Of a stretch of 64,000 nucleotides of DNA, positions 1-7,646 are shown in pieces; position 1 is the first letter of the stretch, and each line of letters begins with the position of its first letter. The notes below the pieces were generated by a model. That model made no database searches. It was not told the DNA's origin and worked only from the letters and a program-made list of their open reading frames with translations. This DNA comes from Planctomycetota bacterium (lineage in GTDB: Bacteria > Planctomycetota > UBA1135 > GCA-002686595). Both the position numbers and the translations under genes were made by a program. Location: the NCBI GenBank assembly GCA_012959785.1, contig DUCM01000006.1, forward strand, positions 186,001 through 250,000, read 5' to 3'.

Positions 1-407
1 AGCTCATCGAAAGCCTTGGGACACATCTCCATGGCCGCCGAGAGGTCGCAACCGCTGCGGACTTCACGCACGAGAGTTTCGCAAGTGGCCTTGAAAGCCG
101 CCGTCTCGGCCTGGTCGGCCAGCACTTCGAGGCCTTCCAGGAGCGCCAATCCGGCGCCCACCATGGTGGCCAATTGACGGGTGAAGAGCACCCGCTCGGT
201 GCGGCTGGCATTGGGCTTTGCCCGGCCGCTCTTGACGCTGCCGTATTTCTTGGGGCGCCGCGCCCCGCTGGCGGCCTCTTCGATGCTCGTCACCACCAGA
301 TTCTTGGCGCGCAGTTCGGTCAGAACTTGTTGGCGATCGGCGCCGTCAATGGTGCCTTCGATGGTTTTTCCGCCGGGGTCTTTGGCTGCGTACTTGAAGC
401 TAGTCAC
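1..407 (-). CDS. pilC: Type IV pilus / type II secretion inner-membrane platform protein PilC/GspF (partial, N-terminal part)
   Basis: Reading the minus strand from a GTG at 407 gives about 135 residues before the window edge. The N-terminus (MTSFKYAAKDPGGKTIEGTI) has the family-typical small beta region, followed by FTRQLATMVGAGLALLEG, the conserved start of the first GspF cytoplasmic domain. GspF/PilC proteins sit in the inner membrane and couple the assembly ATPase to the pseudopilus. The only in-frame start after the pilB stop codon is this GTG, preceded by a purine-rich AGAGAG. It lies 21 nt downstream of pilB, so the two are probably co-transcribed in the order pilT-pilB-pilC. The membrane segments lie outside the window. 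GspF and PilC cannot be told apart from this fragment. Confidence 0.9.
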   Translation of the reverse strand, partial: MTSFKYAAKDPGGKTIEGTIDGADRQQVLTELRAKNLVVTSIEEAASGARRPKKYGSVKSGRAKPNASRTERVLFTRQLATMVGAGLALLEGLEVLADQAETAAFKATCETLVREVRSGCDLSAAMEMCPKAFDE

Positions 408-428
408 TTTGTATTTTCTCTCTTGAGG

Positions 429-2129
429 TTATTCGTCGCCGAGGGTGATTCGCAGGATTTCCTCTAATGAGGTTCTACCACGCAGCGCATTGAGGATTCC
501 GACGCGGCGCAGCGAGAGCATGCCCTGCTTTATCGCCTTGCGCTTCAGGTCATGTACCGACGCGCCTTCCACGATCATGCGCCGCAACTCTTCCTCGAAG
601 AACATGGTCTCGAGGACGGCAAAGCGGCCCTTGTAGCCGAGGTTGCAACGCACACAGCCCTTGGGGTTGGGACCGAAGAGTTCACGCCCTTCGAGGTCCG
701 ATTCCAAAAAGCCCAGCTTGAGCAGCTTCTCTTCGGGCAGCTCCACGGGTTGCCGGCACCCCTCGCACAGTTTGCGACCGAGCCGCTGGGCGCCGATGCA
801 CAGGAGCGAACTCGAAACCATGAAGGGGTCGACGCCCATGTCCACCAGACGGGTGACCGTGCTGGCTGCATCGTTGGTGTGCAAGGTGGAGAGCACCAGG
901 TGGCCTGTGAGAGCCGCCTTGATCGCGATATCGGCGGTTTCGCCATCGCGGATCTCCCCCACGAGCACGACATCGGGGTCTTGACGCAGAATCGAACGCA
1001 GGGCTCCGGCGAAGGTCATGCCGCGTTTTGGGTTGACGGCCACCTGGTTGACGCCGTCCATCCTGTACTCCACGGGATCCTCAACCGTGGTCACATTGAC
1101 CTCGGGAGTCGCGACTTCCTTTACGCATGAGTAGAGCGTGGTGGACTTTCCCGAGCCCGTGGGACCTGTGATGAGCAGCATGCCGTAGGGCGCCTTGATG
1201 GCCTCCTTGATGTGCAACAAGGACACGGGCTCATAGCCCATGGAGTCGATGCGCATGGACAGGGAGCCGGTGTCGAGGATCCGCATGACGGCTTTTTCGC
1301 CCCCCACCACGGGCAGGATCGAGAGACGAAAGTCAATCTGGCGGCCTTCGTAGCGGATCTGGAATTTGCCGTCTTGAGGGGCGAAGCGCTCGGCGATGTC
1401 GAGTTGGGCCAGGATCTTGAGGCGCGAGTTGATCGCCGGCAAGAGCGCCTTGGGCGGAGACATGACGAGATCGAGGCGGCCGTCCACGCGAAAACGCACT
1501 GCGATGCCGCGGTCGAGGGGCTCGATGTGGATGTCCGAGGCCTTGGCCTTGAGCGCGCGCACGAGCAGCATGTTGACCAGCTTGACCGCCGGAGCGTCAT
1601 CGCCAGATCCCAGGGCAATGTCGAGTTCGGCAACCTCCTCTTCCACATGCAGTTCGAGGTCGGCCACGCCGGAGACCTCCTGTATGAGTTCCTCGACCTG
1701 TTTTGTGCCGGCGTTGAAGGCGTTCTCGATGGCTTGTTTGATCTCGGCCGGGTGGCTCAGGATCTGTTGGATCTGGCAGCCCGTGCGGCGCCGCAAATCG
1801 TCCAGGAGCAACACATCGAAGGGGTCCGAGACCACAATCGTGAGCACTTGTCGGTTGAGCGAAACCGGCAGGAGAACATGTTCGAGACATGTCTCCACAC
1901 TGATCGTCGTGAGCGCCGACGGATCGGGCTGCACTCGCGACAGTTCGACAGGAGGCAGGTTTGACGCGCGACTGAGAGAGTCCAGGAGAGCGTCGGGTGT
2001 GAACTTGCCCTCGCTGATCAGAGTTTCGAGCAGGTTGCCGCCACGCTCGCGCGCCTGCCGCCAATCCTGGAGGGTGGCCAAGCCACCGTCGACGAGCAGC
2101 TTGCGTATTTTGCCCGAAATGAGAACCAT
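429..2129 (-). CDS. pilB: Type IV pilus assembly / type II secretion ATPase PilB/GspE
   Basis: A 566-residue hexameric ATPase of the GspE/PilB family that powers pilin polymerisation at the inner membrane. The N-terminal 150 residues look like the MshEN/GspE_N region. The C-terminal motor shows Walker A GPTGSGKSTTLYS, an acidic box, Walker B DPDVVLVGEIRD and the His box TGHLVLSTLHTND. A four-cysteine metal site follows (LCEGC and CVRC separated by about 30 residues), typical of PilB/GspE and absent from PilT. Length is normal for the family. The start ATG shares one base with the pilT stop (TGATG), which implies translational coupling to pilT. pilC follows, so this is a compact motor operon. 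Confidence 0.96.
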   Translation of the reverse strand: MVLISGKIRKLLVDGGLATLQDWRQARERGGNLLETLISEGKFTPDALLDSLSRASNLPPVELSRVQPDPSALTTISVETCLEHVLLPVSLNRQVLTIVVSDPFDVLLLDDLRRRTGCQIQQILSHPAEIKQAIENAFNAGTKQVEELIQEVSGVADLELHVEEEVAELDIALGSGDDAPAVKLVNMLLVRALKAKASDIHIEPLDRGIAVRFRVDGRLDLVMSPPKALLPAINSRLKILAQLDIAERFAPQDGKFQIRYEGRQIDFRLSILPVVGGEKAVMRILDTGSLSMRIDSMGYEPVSLLHIKEAIKAPYGMLLITGPTGSGKSTTLYSCVKEVATPEVNVTTVEDPVEYRMDGVNQVAVNPKRGMTFAGALRSILRQDPDVVLVGEIRDGETADIAIKAALTGHLVLSTLHTNDAASTVTRLVDMGVDPFMVSSSLLCIGAQRLGRKLCEGCRQPVELPEEKLLKLGFLESDLEGRELFGPNPKGCVRCNLGYKGRFAVLETMFFEEELRRMIVEGASVHDLKRKAIKQGMLSLRRVGILNALRGRTSLEEILRITLGDE

Positions 2130-3193
2130 CAGGCAGCCTTCAGAAGCCCCTGGAGTTCGGACGGATCGCTGAGAGACATCTCTGCATCCACGAGGTTGAC
2201 TCGGCTTGTGTGCACGAGCTCGGACAGGGATTGAGCCATGGTGCGCATGCCCATCCGTCCGCCGGTCTGGATCTGACTATAGAGCTGGTGTGTCTTGCCC
2301 TCGCGCACCAGGGCTCGGATGCCCGGCGTGCAAGTCATGATCTCGGCCGCCATGACCCGCCCGCTACCGCTCGAGCTGGGCAAGAGCTGCTGGCAGAAGA
2401 CCGCTTCGAGGGAAAACGAGAGCTGCGTGCGCACCTGGGCTTGCTGGTGCGCGGGGAAGACATCCACGATGCGGTTGATGGTCTGCACGGCATCGGAAGT
2501 GTGCAGGGTGGCGAAAGTCAGGTGGCCTGTCTCGGCCAGGGTCAGGGCAGCCTCGATGGTCTCGTGGTCGCGCAATTCGCCCACGAGCACGATGTCGGGA
2601 TCCTGGCGCAGCACGCTGCGCAGGGCATTCTTGAAGCTGCGCGTGTCGCCGCCGACCTCTCGCTGGGTCACGAGGCAATTCTTGTGGGTGTGGGTGAATT
2701 CGACCGGGTCCTCGATGGTGACAATGTGGCTCTTGCGGTTCGTATTGACATGGTCGATCATGGCCGCCAGCGAAGTGGACTTGCCCGAGCCCGTGGCGCC
2801 GGTGACCAGGATCAACCCCGAGCGCATGGAGCAGATGCGATGGCAAACATCGAGGGGCATCCCCAGGTCCTCGAAGCTGGGAATCTCGCTGGGGATCGAA
2901 CGCAGCACTGCGGCCACCGATCCCTGCTGGAAGAAGATATTGGCGCGAAAGCGACCCGATCCATCGAGACCGAAGGAGCAGTCGAGCTCCAGATCGCGGT
3001 CGAGGGTCGCGATCTGGTCCGAATTCAGGACGCTGGTGGCCAGGCGCCGGGTGTCGTCTCCGGTCAGCGCAGCGGTGTCCACCGGCACCAACATGCCGTG
3101 CAGGCGAATGCGCGGCGGGCTGGTCACGGACAGGTGCAAGTCGGAGCCCCCTTGGCGCACCAACAACTGCAGCAATTCTTCCATCGTGATCAT
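2129..3193 (-). CDS. pilT: Twitching motility retraction ATPase PilT
   Basis: A 354-residue PilT-family ATPase that depolymerises type IV pili. Visible motifs are Walker A GATGSGKSTSLAAMI, Walker B DPDIVLVGELRD, the His box GHLTFATLHTSDAVQT and the PilT signature helix GIRALVREGK (AIRNLIRE in the canonical protein). It lacks the cysteine cluster of PilB. It is first in the pilT-pilB-pilC unit and overlaps pilB by one base. A second PilT-like ATPase lies at 21420-22805, so the organism has at least two retraction-type motors. The upstream region carries no consensus promoter that I can defend. Confidence 0.96.
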   Translation of the reverse strand: MITMEELLQLLVRQGGSDLHLSVTSPPRIRLHGMLVPVDTAALTGDDTRRLATSVLNSDQIATLDRDLELDCSFGLDGSGRFRANIFFQQGSVAAVLRSIPSEIPSFEDLGMPLDVCHRICSMRSGLILVTGATGSGKSTSLAAMIDHVNTNRKSHIVTIEDPVEFTHTHKNCLVTQREVGGDTRSFKNALRSVLRQDPDIVLVGELRDHETIEAALTLAETGHLTFATLHTSDAVQTINRIVDVFPAHQQAQVRTQLSFSLEAVFCQQLLPSSSGSGRVMAAEIMTCTPGIRALVREGKTHQLYSQIQTGGRMGMRTMAQSLSELVHTSRVNLVDAEMSLSDPSELQGLLKAA

Positions 3194-3437
3194 GCGGGCA
3201 CCTCGTGGGTAGATAGGTCAATGGTGCGCAACCTCCGGATATGGAAGAGCCACAGCTCCCCGAATTCTCATCGGAAGACCGGTCGCGCACTCGTAGCAGT
3301 CCTTTCATCGGGTGCTGTGGCGTCCTAACTGGAGTGAAGACGCCTCTCTTTGGACAGCCCTGGGGTGACGCCCCGGAAGAGGCCTTTTGGGGCGGGAGGT
3401 ACCTTCACCGAGCGCGCGAGGGCTTCAAGGGCCGGGG

Positions 3438-3491
3438 CCCCTGGAATGACGAAAAGCCCGCCAAGTGGCGGGCTTTTCGTCATTCCAGGGG
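3438..3491 (-). terminator. Perfect 26-bp palindrome, probable transcription terminator of the EF-G-like gene
   Basis: Arms 3438-3463 and 3466-3491 are exact reverse complements around a two-base AG centre. The core (AAAAGCCCGCC/GGCGGGCTTTT) is the classical GC stem flanked by A and T runs. The hairpin starts 14 nt after the EF-G-like stop codon on the minus strand. The symmetric A/T flanks would let it act in either direction. The rest of the 3194-3505 gap shows no gene. Confidence 0.8.
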
Positions 3492-3505
3492 GTTGCCCTG
3501 AGCGT

Positions 3506-5521
3506 TTACTCTTCCTCGTGGTGCTTGCCCTCGGTCTTCATGACCCGGGCCTGCTCGTCGGATGGCATCTTGGCGTAGTTGGCGAAGGCCATGGAGTAGG
3601 TGCCCTCACCGGCGGTCTGTGATTTCAAATCACGGTGGTAGGTCTGCATGGTGGAAAGCGGCACCTGGGCCTTGATCAGGGTGATGGCCCCATCGGCCTC
3701 CGTGTCCTGATCCATCACATGGCCGCGGCGCTGACTGGTGATGTCGGAGAAGATCATGCCCGCGTGGCTGGTAGGCACATGGATCTCCACATTCATCACC
3801 GGCTCAAGCAACACGGGGCCAGCCTTTTCGAAGCCCTCGCGGAAAGCCCGCTTGGCCGCCGACTTGAACGAGGCCTCGTCAGAGTCAACGGCGTGAAATT
3901 TGCCGTCATAGAGCTCCACGGCGACATCGACCACCACGCTGTTGGTCATGACGCCCTCGGCGCAAGCCTCGACGATGCCCTTCTGCACGGCGGGAATCAG
4001 GTTGCGCGGAATCGAGCCGCCCACGACCTTGTCGAGGAACTCGTTGCCAGTTCCGCGCTCCACGGGGCGTAGGCGGATGTAGCACTCGCCGAACTGACCG
4101 CGGCCACCGGACTGTTTCTTGTGCCGGTGGTGGCCTTCGGCGGGCCTCTTGATCGTCTCGCGATAGGCGATGCGCGGCAACTTGGTCTCGACCTCGACGC
4201 CATAGCGCCGTTTGAGGCGGCTCTCCATGATCTGCAAGTGCAGGTCACTCATGCCGCTGACCACGAGTTCGTGGGTCACCCCATCGTTGTACAACTGCAA
4301 GGTCGGGTCCTCGTCCACCAACTTGTGCAGGGCCTCGCCGATCTTCTGTTCGTCGGCGCGTGTCTTGGGAAAGATCGCCAAAGAGACCGTGGGCGCGGGC
4401 GGATCGGGTGCGGCGACGAAGTGCAGTTCGCCATCGCCTTCGGTGAATGGCTGTCCCACCGCAATATGTTCGACCTTCGAGAAGGCCACGATGTCGCCGG
4501 GACCAGCCTTGGTGATCGGCACGCGATTCTTGCCCACCATCTGGAACAAACCGCCGATCTTCTCGGGCTTCTTGTCGCTGCAGCCATGTAAGACGGCGTG
4601 GTCCGTCATGCTGCCCGACCAGATGCGCGCCATGCAGACCTTGCCCACATGGGGGTCCGACTTGACATTGAAGATGGTGCCGACGAGGGCTCCACCATCC
4701 TTGGGGGTGACACGCTCGCCGACTTCATTGAAGATCTCGGCCTCGGTGGGCGGCGGCGAGAAACGCTTGAGGTAATTGTAGATATTCTCGACTCCAAGCC
4801 CCGAGTCGGGATTGCAGACCAGTACCGGCACCAGGGTGTTCTTCTCGATCGCATGGGGCATGAACTGGTCAAGCTGGTCCTCGGTCAAGGTCTGGGACTC
4901 GAGGTATTCCATCAGCAGGTCTTCATCCTCGCAGGCGTCCATGACGCGGTCCATCAAACGCTGGCGCCAGGGTGAGTCCTCGACCTCGAAAGTGCGCTGC
5001 AAGGCAGAGAAGCCCGCGCCGCTGGCGTCGGGCAGGAGTACCGGCACGCAGACTTCTCCGAGGCTATCGCGCAGCTCTTCCACGAGAGTGTCGAAGTCGG
5101 CATTCTCGGCATCGAGGTGCGTCACCACGATGGCCCGCGGCCGCGCAAGCTGGCTGGCGGTCTCGAACTTCTTGCGCAGGTTGAAGGTGATCCCCGAGGT
5201 ACACGAGACCACGGCCACCACAAGATCGGCCGCGAACATGGCTCCCTGAGCCTCGGCGATGAAGTCGGGATAGCCGGGAGTGTCGAGAAAGGTCCAGTGC
5301 TTGTCACCATGCTCGGCATGCACCACGGCCAACTGCAAGGTGTGCTTCTTGTCCTGCTCCTCGGGCTCGGTGTCACAGATGCTCGTACCGTCTGCCACCG
5401 AGCCGTTGCGGCTAGAGGCCCCAGTGATGTGGGCCAGGGCGTCGATCAAGGTCGTCTTGCCAGAGGATGGGTGACCGACGAAGGCGATGTTGCGGATGGA
5501 CTTGGCCTCGGTAGAACTCAT
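3506..5521 (-). CDS. Elongation factor G-like GTPase (EF-G-2 / FusA2 type paralogue)
   Basis: A 671-residue translational GTPase with the EF-G domain plan: G domain, domain II, and domains III to V ending in an EF-G C-terminal fold. G1 is GHPSSGKT (residues 16-23). G3 is DTPGYPDF rather than DTPGHVDF, so the catalytic histidine is replaced by tyrosine. G4 is THLDAENADF rather than NKxD. These changes match the FusA2/EF-G-2 subfamily, whose members bind GTP but whose cellular role is unclear. The canonical fusA is at 60660-62708. The start ATG is preceded by AGGAGAG at good spacing. The gene appears monocistronic, bracketed by hairpins at 3438 and 5737. Confidence 0.9.
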   Translation of the reverse strand: MSSTEAKSIRNIAFVGHPSSGKTTLIDALAHITGASSRNGSVADGTSICDTEPEEQDKKHTLQLAVVHAEHGDKHWTFLDTPGYPDFIAEAQGAMFAADLVVAVVSCTSGITFNLRKKFETASQLARPRAIVVTHLDAENADFDTLVEELRDSLGEVCVPVLLPDASGAGFSALQRTFEVEDSPWRQRLMDRVMDACEDEDLLMEYLESQTLTEDQLDQFMPHAIEKNTLVPVLVCNPDSGLGVENIYNYLKRFSPPPTEAEIFNEVGERVTPKDGGALVGTIFNVKSDPHVGKVCMARIWSGSMTDHAVLHGCSDKKPEKIGGLFQMVGKNRVPITKAGPGDIVAFSKVEHIAVGQPFTEGDGELHFVAAPDPPAPTVSLAIFPKTRADEQKIGEALHKLVDEDPTLQLYNDGVTHELVVSGMSDLHLQIMESRLKRRYGVEVETKLPRIAYRETIKRPAEGHHRHKKQSGGRGQFGECYIRLRPVERGTGNEFLDKVVGGSIPRNLIPAVQKGIVEACAEGVMTNSVVVDVAVELYDGKFHAVDSDEASFKSAAKRAFREGFEKAGPVLLEPVMNVEIHVPTSHAGMIFSDITSQRRGHVMDQDTEADGAITLIKAQVPLSTMQTYHRDLKSQTAGEGTYSMAFANYAKMPSDEQARVMKTEGKHHEEE

Positions 5522-5836
5522 CTTTGAGCCGCTCTCCTGGATCCATGGGTGAGGGAATATTCCGCGCCCGCTGCTGCGACGGGTCGCCGGTAGGGCTGGC
5601 GCGGGAAAGGGTCTGGTCTGGTTTCGGGGAGCCCATTCTAGCCCGGATTATTCATGCAAACGCGCACCAAACTGTGCAAACGGCCGTCTTCGGCACCCTC
5701 TCGTCCCCGGGGGCTAGCCCGACCCATTCACGCCAAAGAAGGGGGAGGGCATCGCATGGTGCCATCCCCCTTCTCCGGGTGAGATTCGCCTCTCGGCCGC
5801 TATCCGCACTGCTGCGCGGAAGCGCTCGGTAAGGCC
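5522..5836. other. Intergenic region between ompA-like lipoprotein and EF-G-like gene
   Basis: 315 bases with no credible coding sequence. It holds the terminator hairpin at 5737-5774 and the leader of the EF-G-like gene, with AGGAGAG just before the start. I could not identify a consensus promoter with correct spacing. Confidence 0.6.
5737..5774 (-). terminator. Probable intrinsic terminator after the OmpA-like gene
   Basis: AGAAGGGGGAGGGC at 5737-5750 pairs with GCCATCCCCCTTCT at 5761-5774 with one mismatch, leaving a 10-nt loop. Read on the minus strand, the stem is followed by a short T-rich stretch (TTCTTTG). It lies about 60 nt past the OmpA-like stop codon. Confidence 0.6.
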
Positions 5837-6523
5837 CTACCTGGCGGCGCCGCGGACCACGATTTCCACGCGCCGGTTGAGTGCCTTGCCGGCCGTGGTG
5901 CCAGCGGCATTCAGAGGCCGGTACTGACCGTGGCCAACGACCACGCACTGCTCGTCACTGATATCGCAGCTCTCTACAAGATAGGTCAACACAGCCGTGG
6001 CGCGCTCCAGGGAGAGGCTGCGGTTGGTCTTGAACTTGGACTTGCGGATCGGGTCGGTGTCAGTGTGACCTTCGATCGAGAAAATGCTCGCGCCGTGCCG
6101 CGACTTGAGCACGAGTGCAACCTCGCGCATGGCGTTCTTGCCAGCCTTCGAGAGGGTGGCTTTGCCCGAGCCAAAGGTGATCGAGGACGGAATCGTGATC
6201 ACCGCCAGGCCGTTGCGGTAGCGATAGTCGATGCCGAGGTTGTCGAGGCCGGGTTGGCTGCTGGCTTCGAGGACTTCCTTGTGGTTATCAATCTGTGAGT
6301 TGGCGTCGCGCAGCTGCGAGCCGAGATCGTCGATCTCCTGCAGGAGTCCGAGGCGATCACTCTTGAGTTGCGAACGCTCCTCGCGGAGCTGGGCGATCTC
6401 GCCGTCGCGTTCGTTCATCGCCTTGCGATAGGCCTCCGGGCTGGTGCAGGCGCTCGCGCCCAAACAGAGGCTGAACAATCCCAGCGCAATCAGGCGCCGA
6501 TGGGTTTTATGTTGTTTCTCCAA
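5837..6523 (-). CDS. OmpA/Pal-family peptidoglycan-associated lipoprotein
   Basis: About 228 residues from the TTG at 6523, which is preceded by GAGGAG at suitable spacing; a GTG at 6532 is an alternative start. The N-terminus has a basic stretch, a hydrophobic core and a weak lipobox (GASAC), so it is probably a lipoprotein. A charged segment (about residues 30-95) looks like a coiled coil. The C-terminal OmpA domain carries GHTDTDPI and the NRRVEI motif that contacts peptidoglycan. The role is likely linking the outer membrane to the cell wall. The frame stays open about 150 nt further upstream, but that part is proline/arginine-rich and not credible as protein. Confidence 0.88.
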   Translation of the reverse strand: MEKQHKTHRRLIALGLFSLCLGASACTSPEAYRKAMNERDGEIAQLREERSQLKSDRLGLLQEIDDLGSQLRDANSQIDNHKEVLEASSQPGLDNLGIDYRYRNGLAVITIPSSITFGSGKATLSKAGKNAMREVALVLKSRHGASIFSIEGHTDTDPIRKSKFKTNRSLSLERATAVLTYLVESCDISDEQCVVVGHGQYRPLNAAGTTAGKALNRRVEIVVRGAAR

Positions 6524-6660
6524 GCTAGTCACTCCTCGGGGCGCGTCGCGGCGCCCTGCGTATCGGGGTCGGGGGTTTGGGCTCCAATGTCGGTTGGTAA
6601 GAATCGGCGCCTGTGGCGCCTGCTGCCGCCGCTCCTTGCGAGCCCCCTGGGGCCCGGGCA

Positions 6661-6679
6661 AAACCCGCATCCTGCGGGA
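6661..6679 (-). terminator. Short intrinsic terminator after pilD
   Basis: CCCGCA (6665-6670) and TGCGGG (6674-6679) form a 6-bp stem with a 3-nt loop. On the minus strand it is followed by TTTT and lies 3 nt after the pilD stop codon. Confidence 0.6.
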
Positions 6680-6682
6680 CTT

Positions 6683-7591
6683 TCAGAGCAGCCAGCTGAT
6701 CACATCATTCCAATACAGGAGGGCGATTCCAATACCCACGGCCAGATATGGTCCAAAGGGAATGTAGCGGCCCACGATTCGTGCCACATGGAGGGCCTTG
6801 CGGACGGGTTTGGGGACTCCTCGGCGCCGCGCCCGGGAACGGATCAAATAATAGAAACGGGCGATGTTCAGGACCCCCGCGACCGAAGCGAGGACCGAGG
6901 CTGCCATCAGAGCCAGGGCCACACCGCCGGGACCGACGAAGGCCCCGCCGGCGGCGAGCAGCTTGACATCGCCGAATCCCATGGCTTCCTTGCCGAAGGC
7001 CCGAGCCCCCAGCCAGCCGATGCCAGCCAGAATGCTCCAGCCCAGGACAAGGCCCGCGATCGAAGCTGTGAAAGCGCCCATGGAGGTGACCTGTGAAGAG
7101 CCCTCCGAGAGGCGCACGGCGAGCCAGGAGCCGCCGTGCAAGGCGGGCACCAGGGCCGAGAGCAGCGGACCCGCCAGCATGCCACCGATGGAGACCGAGT
7201 CTGGAATTTCCAGGCAGTCGAAATCGACGAAGGTTGCCACCACCAACCCCGAGAGAACCACGGCCCAAACCATGGCCAGGGCCCACTCCTCCGAACTGCC
7301 GGCTGCGAAGGCCGCGGCGACCCAGAGGCCCGAGGTCAATCCCTCAACCAGGGGATAGCGCCAGGGAATCCGCACCTGGCAGTGGCGGCAGCGCCCCAGC
7401 TGAATCGTCCACGAAACCAGCGGGATGTTCTCGTACCAACCGAGCGAGTGCTCGCACTTGGGACAGCGCGAACGCCGCGGGTTGGAAACAGTGACCTCTT
7501 CGAGGGGGTAACGGTAGATGACTACATTCAGGAACGACCCCACGAACAGGCCGGCCAATCCCATCCACAAGAGGAACACTTCGAAATGCAT
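6683..7591 (-). CDS. pilD: Type IV prepilin leader peptidase / N-methyltransferase PilD (peptidase A24)
   Basis: A 302-residue polytopic membrane protein that cleaves and N-methylates prepilins. The N-terminal cytoplasmic domain has the zinc-binding pairs C43xxC46 and C68xxC71. The two catalytic aspartates of A24 peptidases are present in VDFDCLEIPD and in the GFGDVKL motif. Several hydrophobic helices follow each other through the C-terminal half. Length is a little above the family norm. It lies downstream of three large lipoprotein genes on the same strand and is closed by the hairpin at 6661. It would process pilins and pseudopilins, none of which are encoded in this window. Confidence 0.95.
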   Translation of the reverse strand: MHFEVFLLWMGLAGLFVGSFLNVVIYRYPLEEVTVSNPRRSRCPKCEHSLGWYENIPLVSWTIQLGRCRHCQVRIPWRYPLVEGLTSGLWVAAAFAAGSSEEWALAMVWAVVLSGLVVATFVDFDCLEIPDSVSIGGMLAGPLLSALVPALHGGSWLAVRLSEGSSQVTSMGAFTASIAGLVLGWSILAGIGWLGARAFGKEAMGFGDVKLLAAGGAFVGPGGVALALMAASVLASVAGVLNIARFYYLIRSRARRRGVPKPVRKALHVARIVGRYIPFGPYLAVGIGIALLYWNDVISWLL

Positions 7592-7646
7592 GCGGGCTAG
7601 GGGCTTGGTTCTTGGCGAGCGACGCTCGCGGGCGTGAGTTCAAAAA

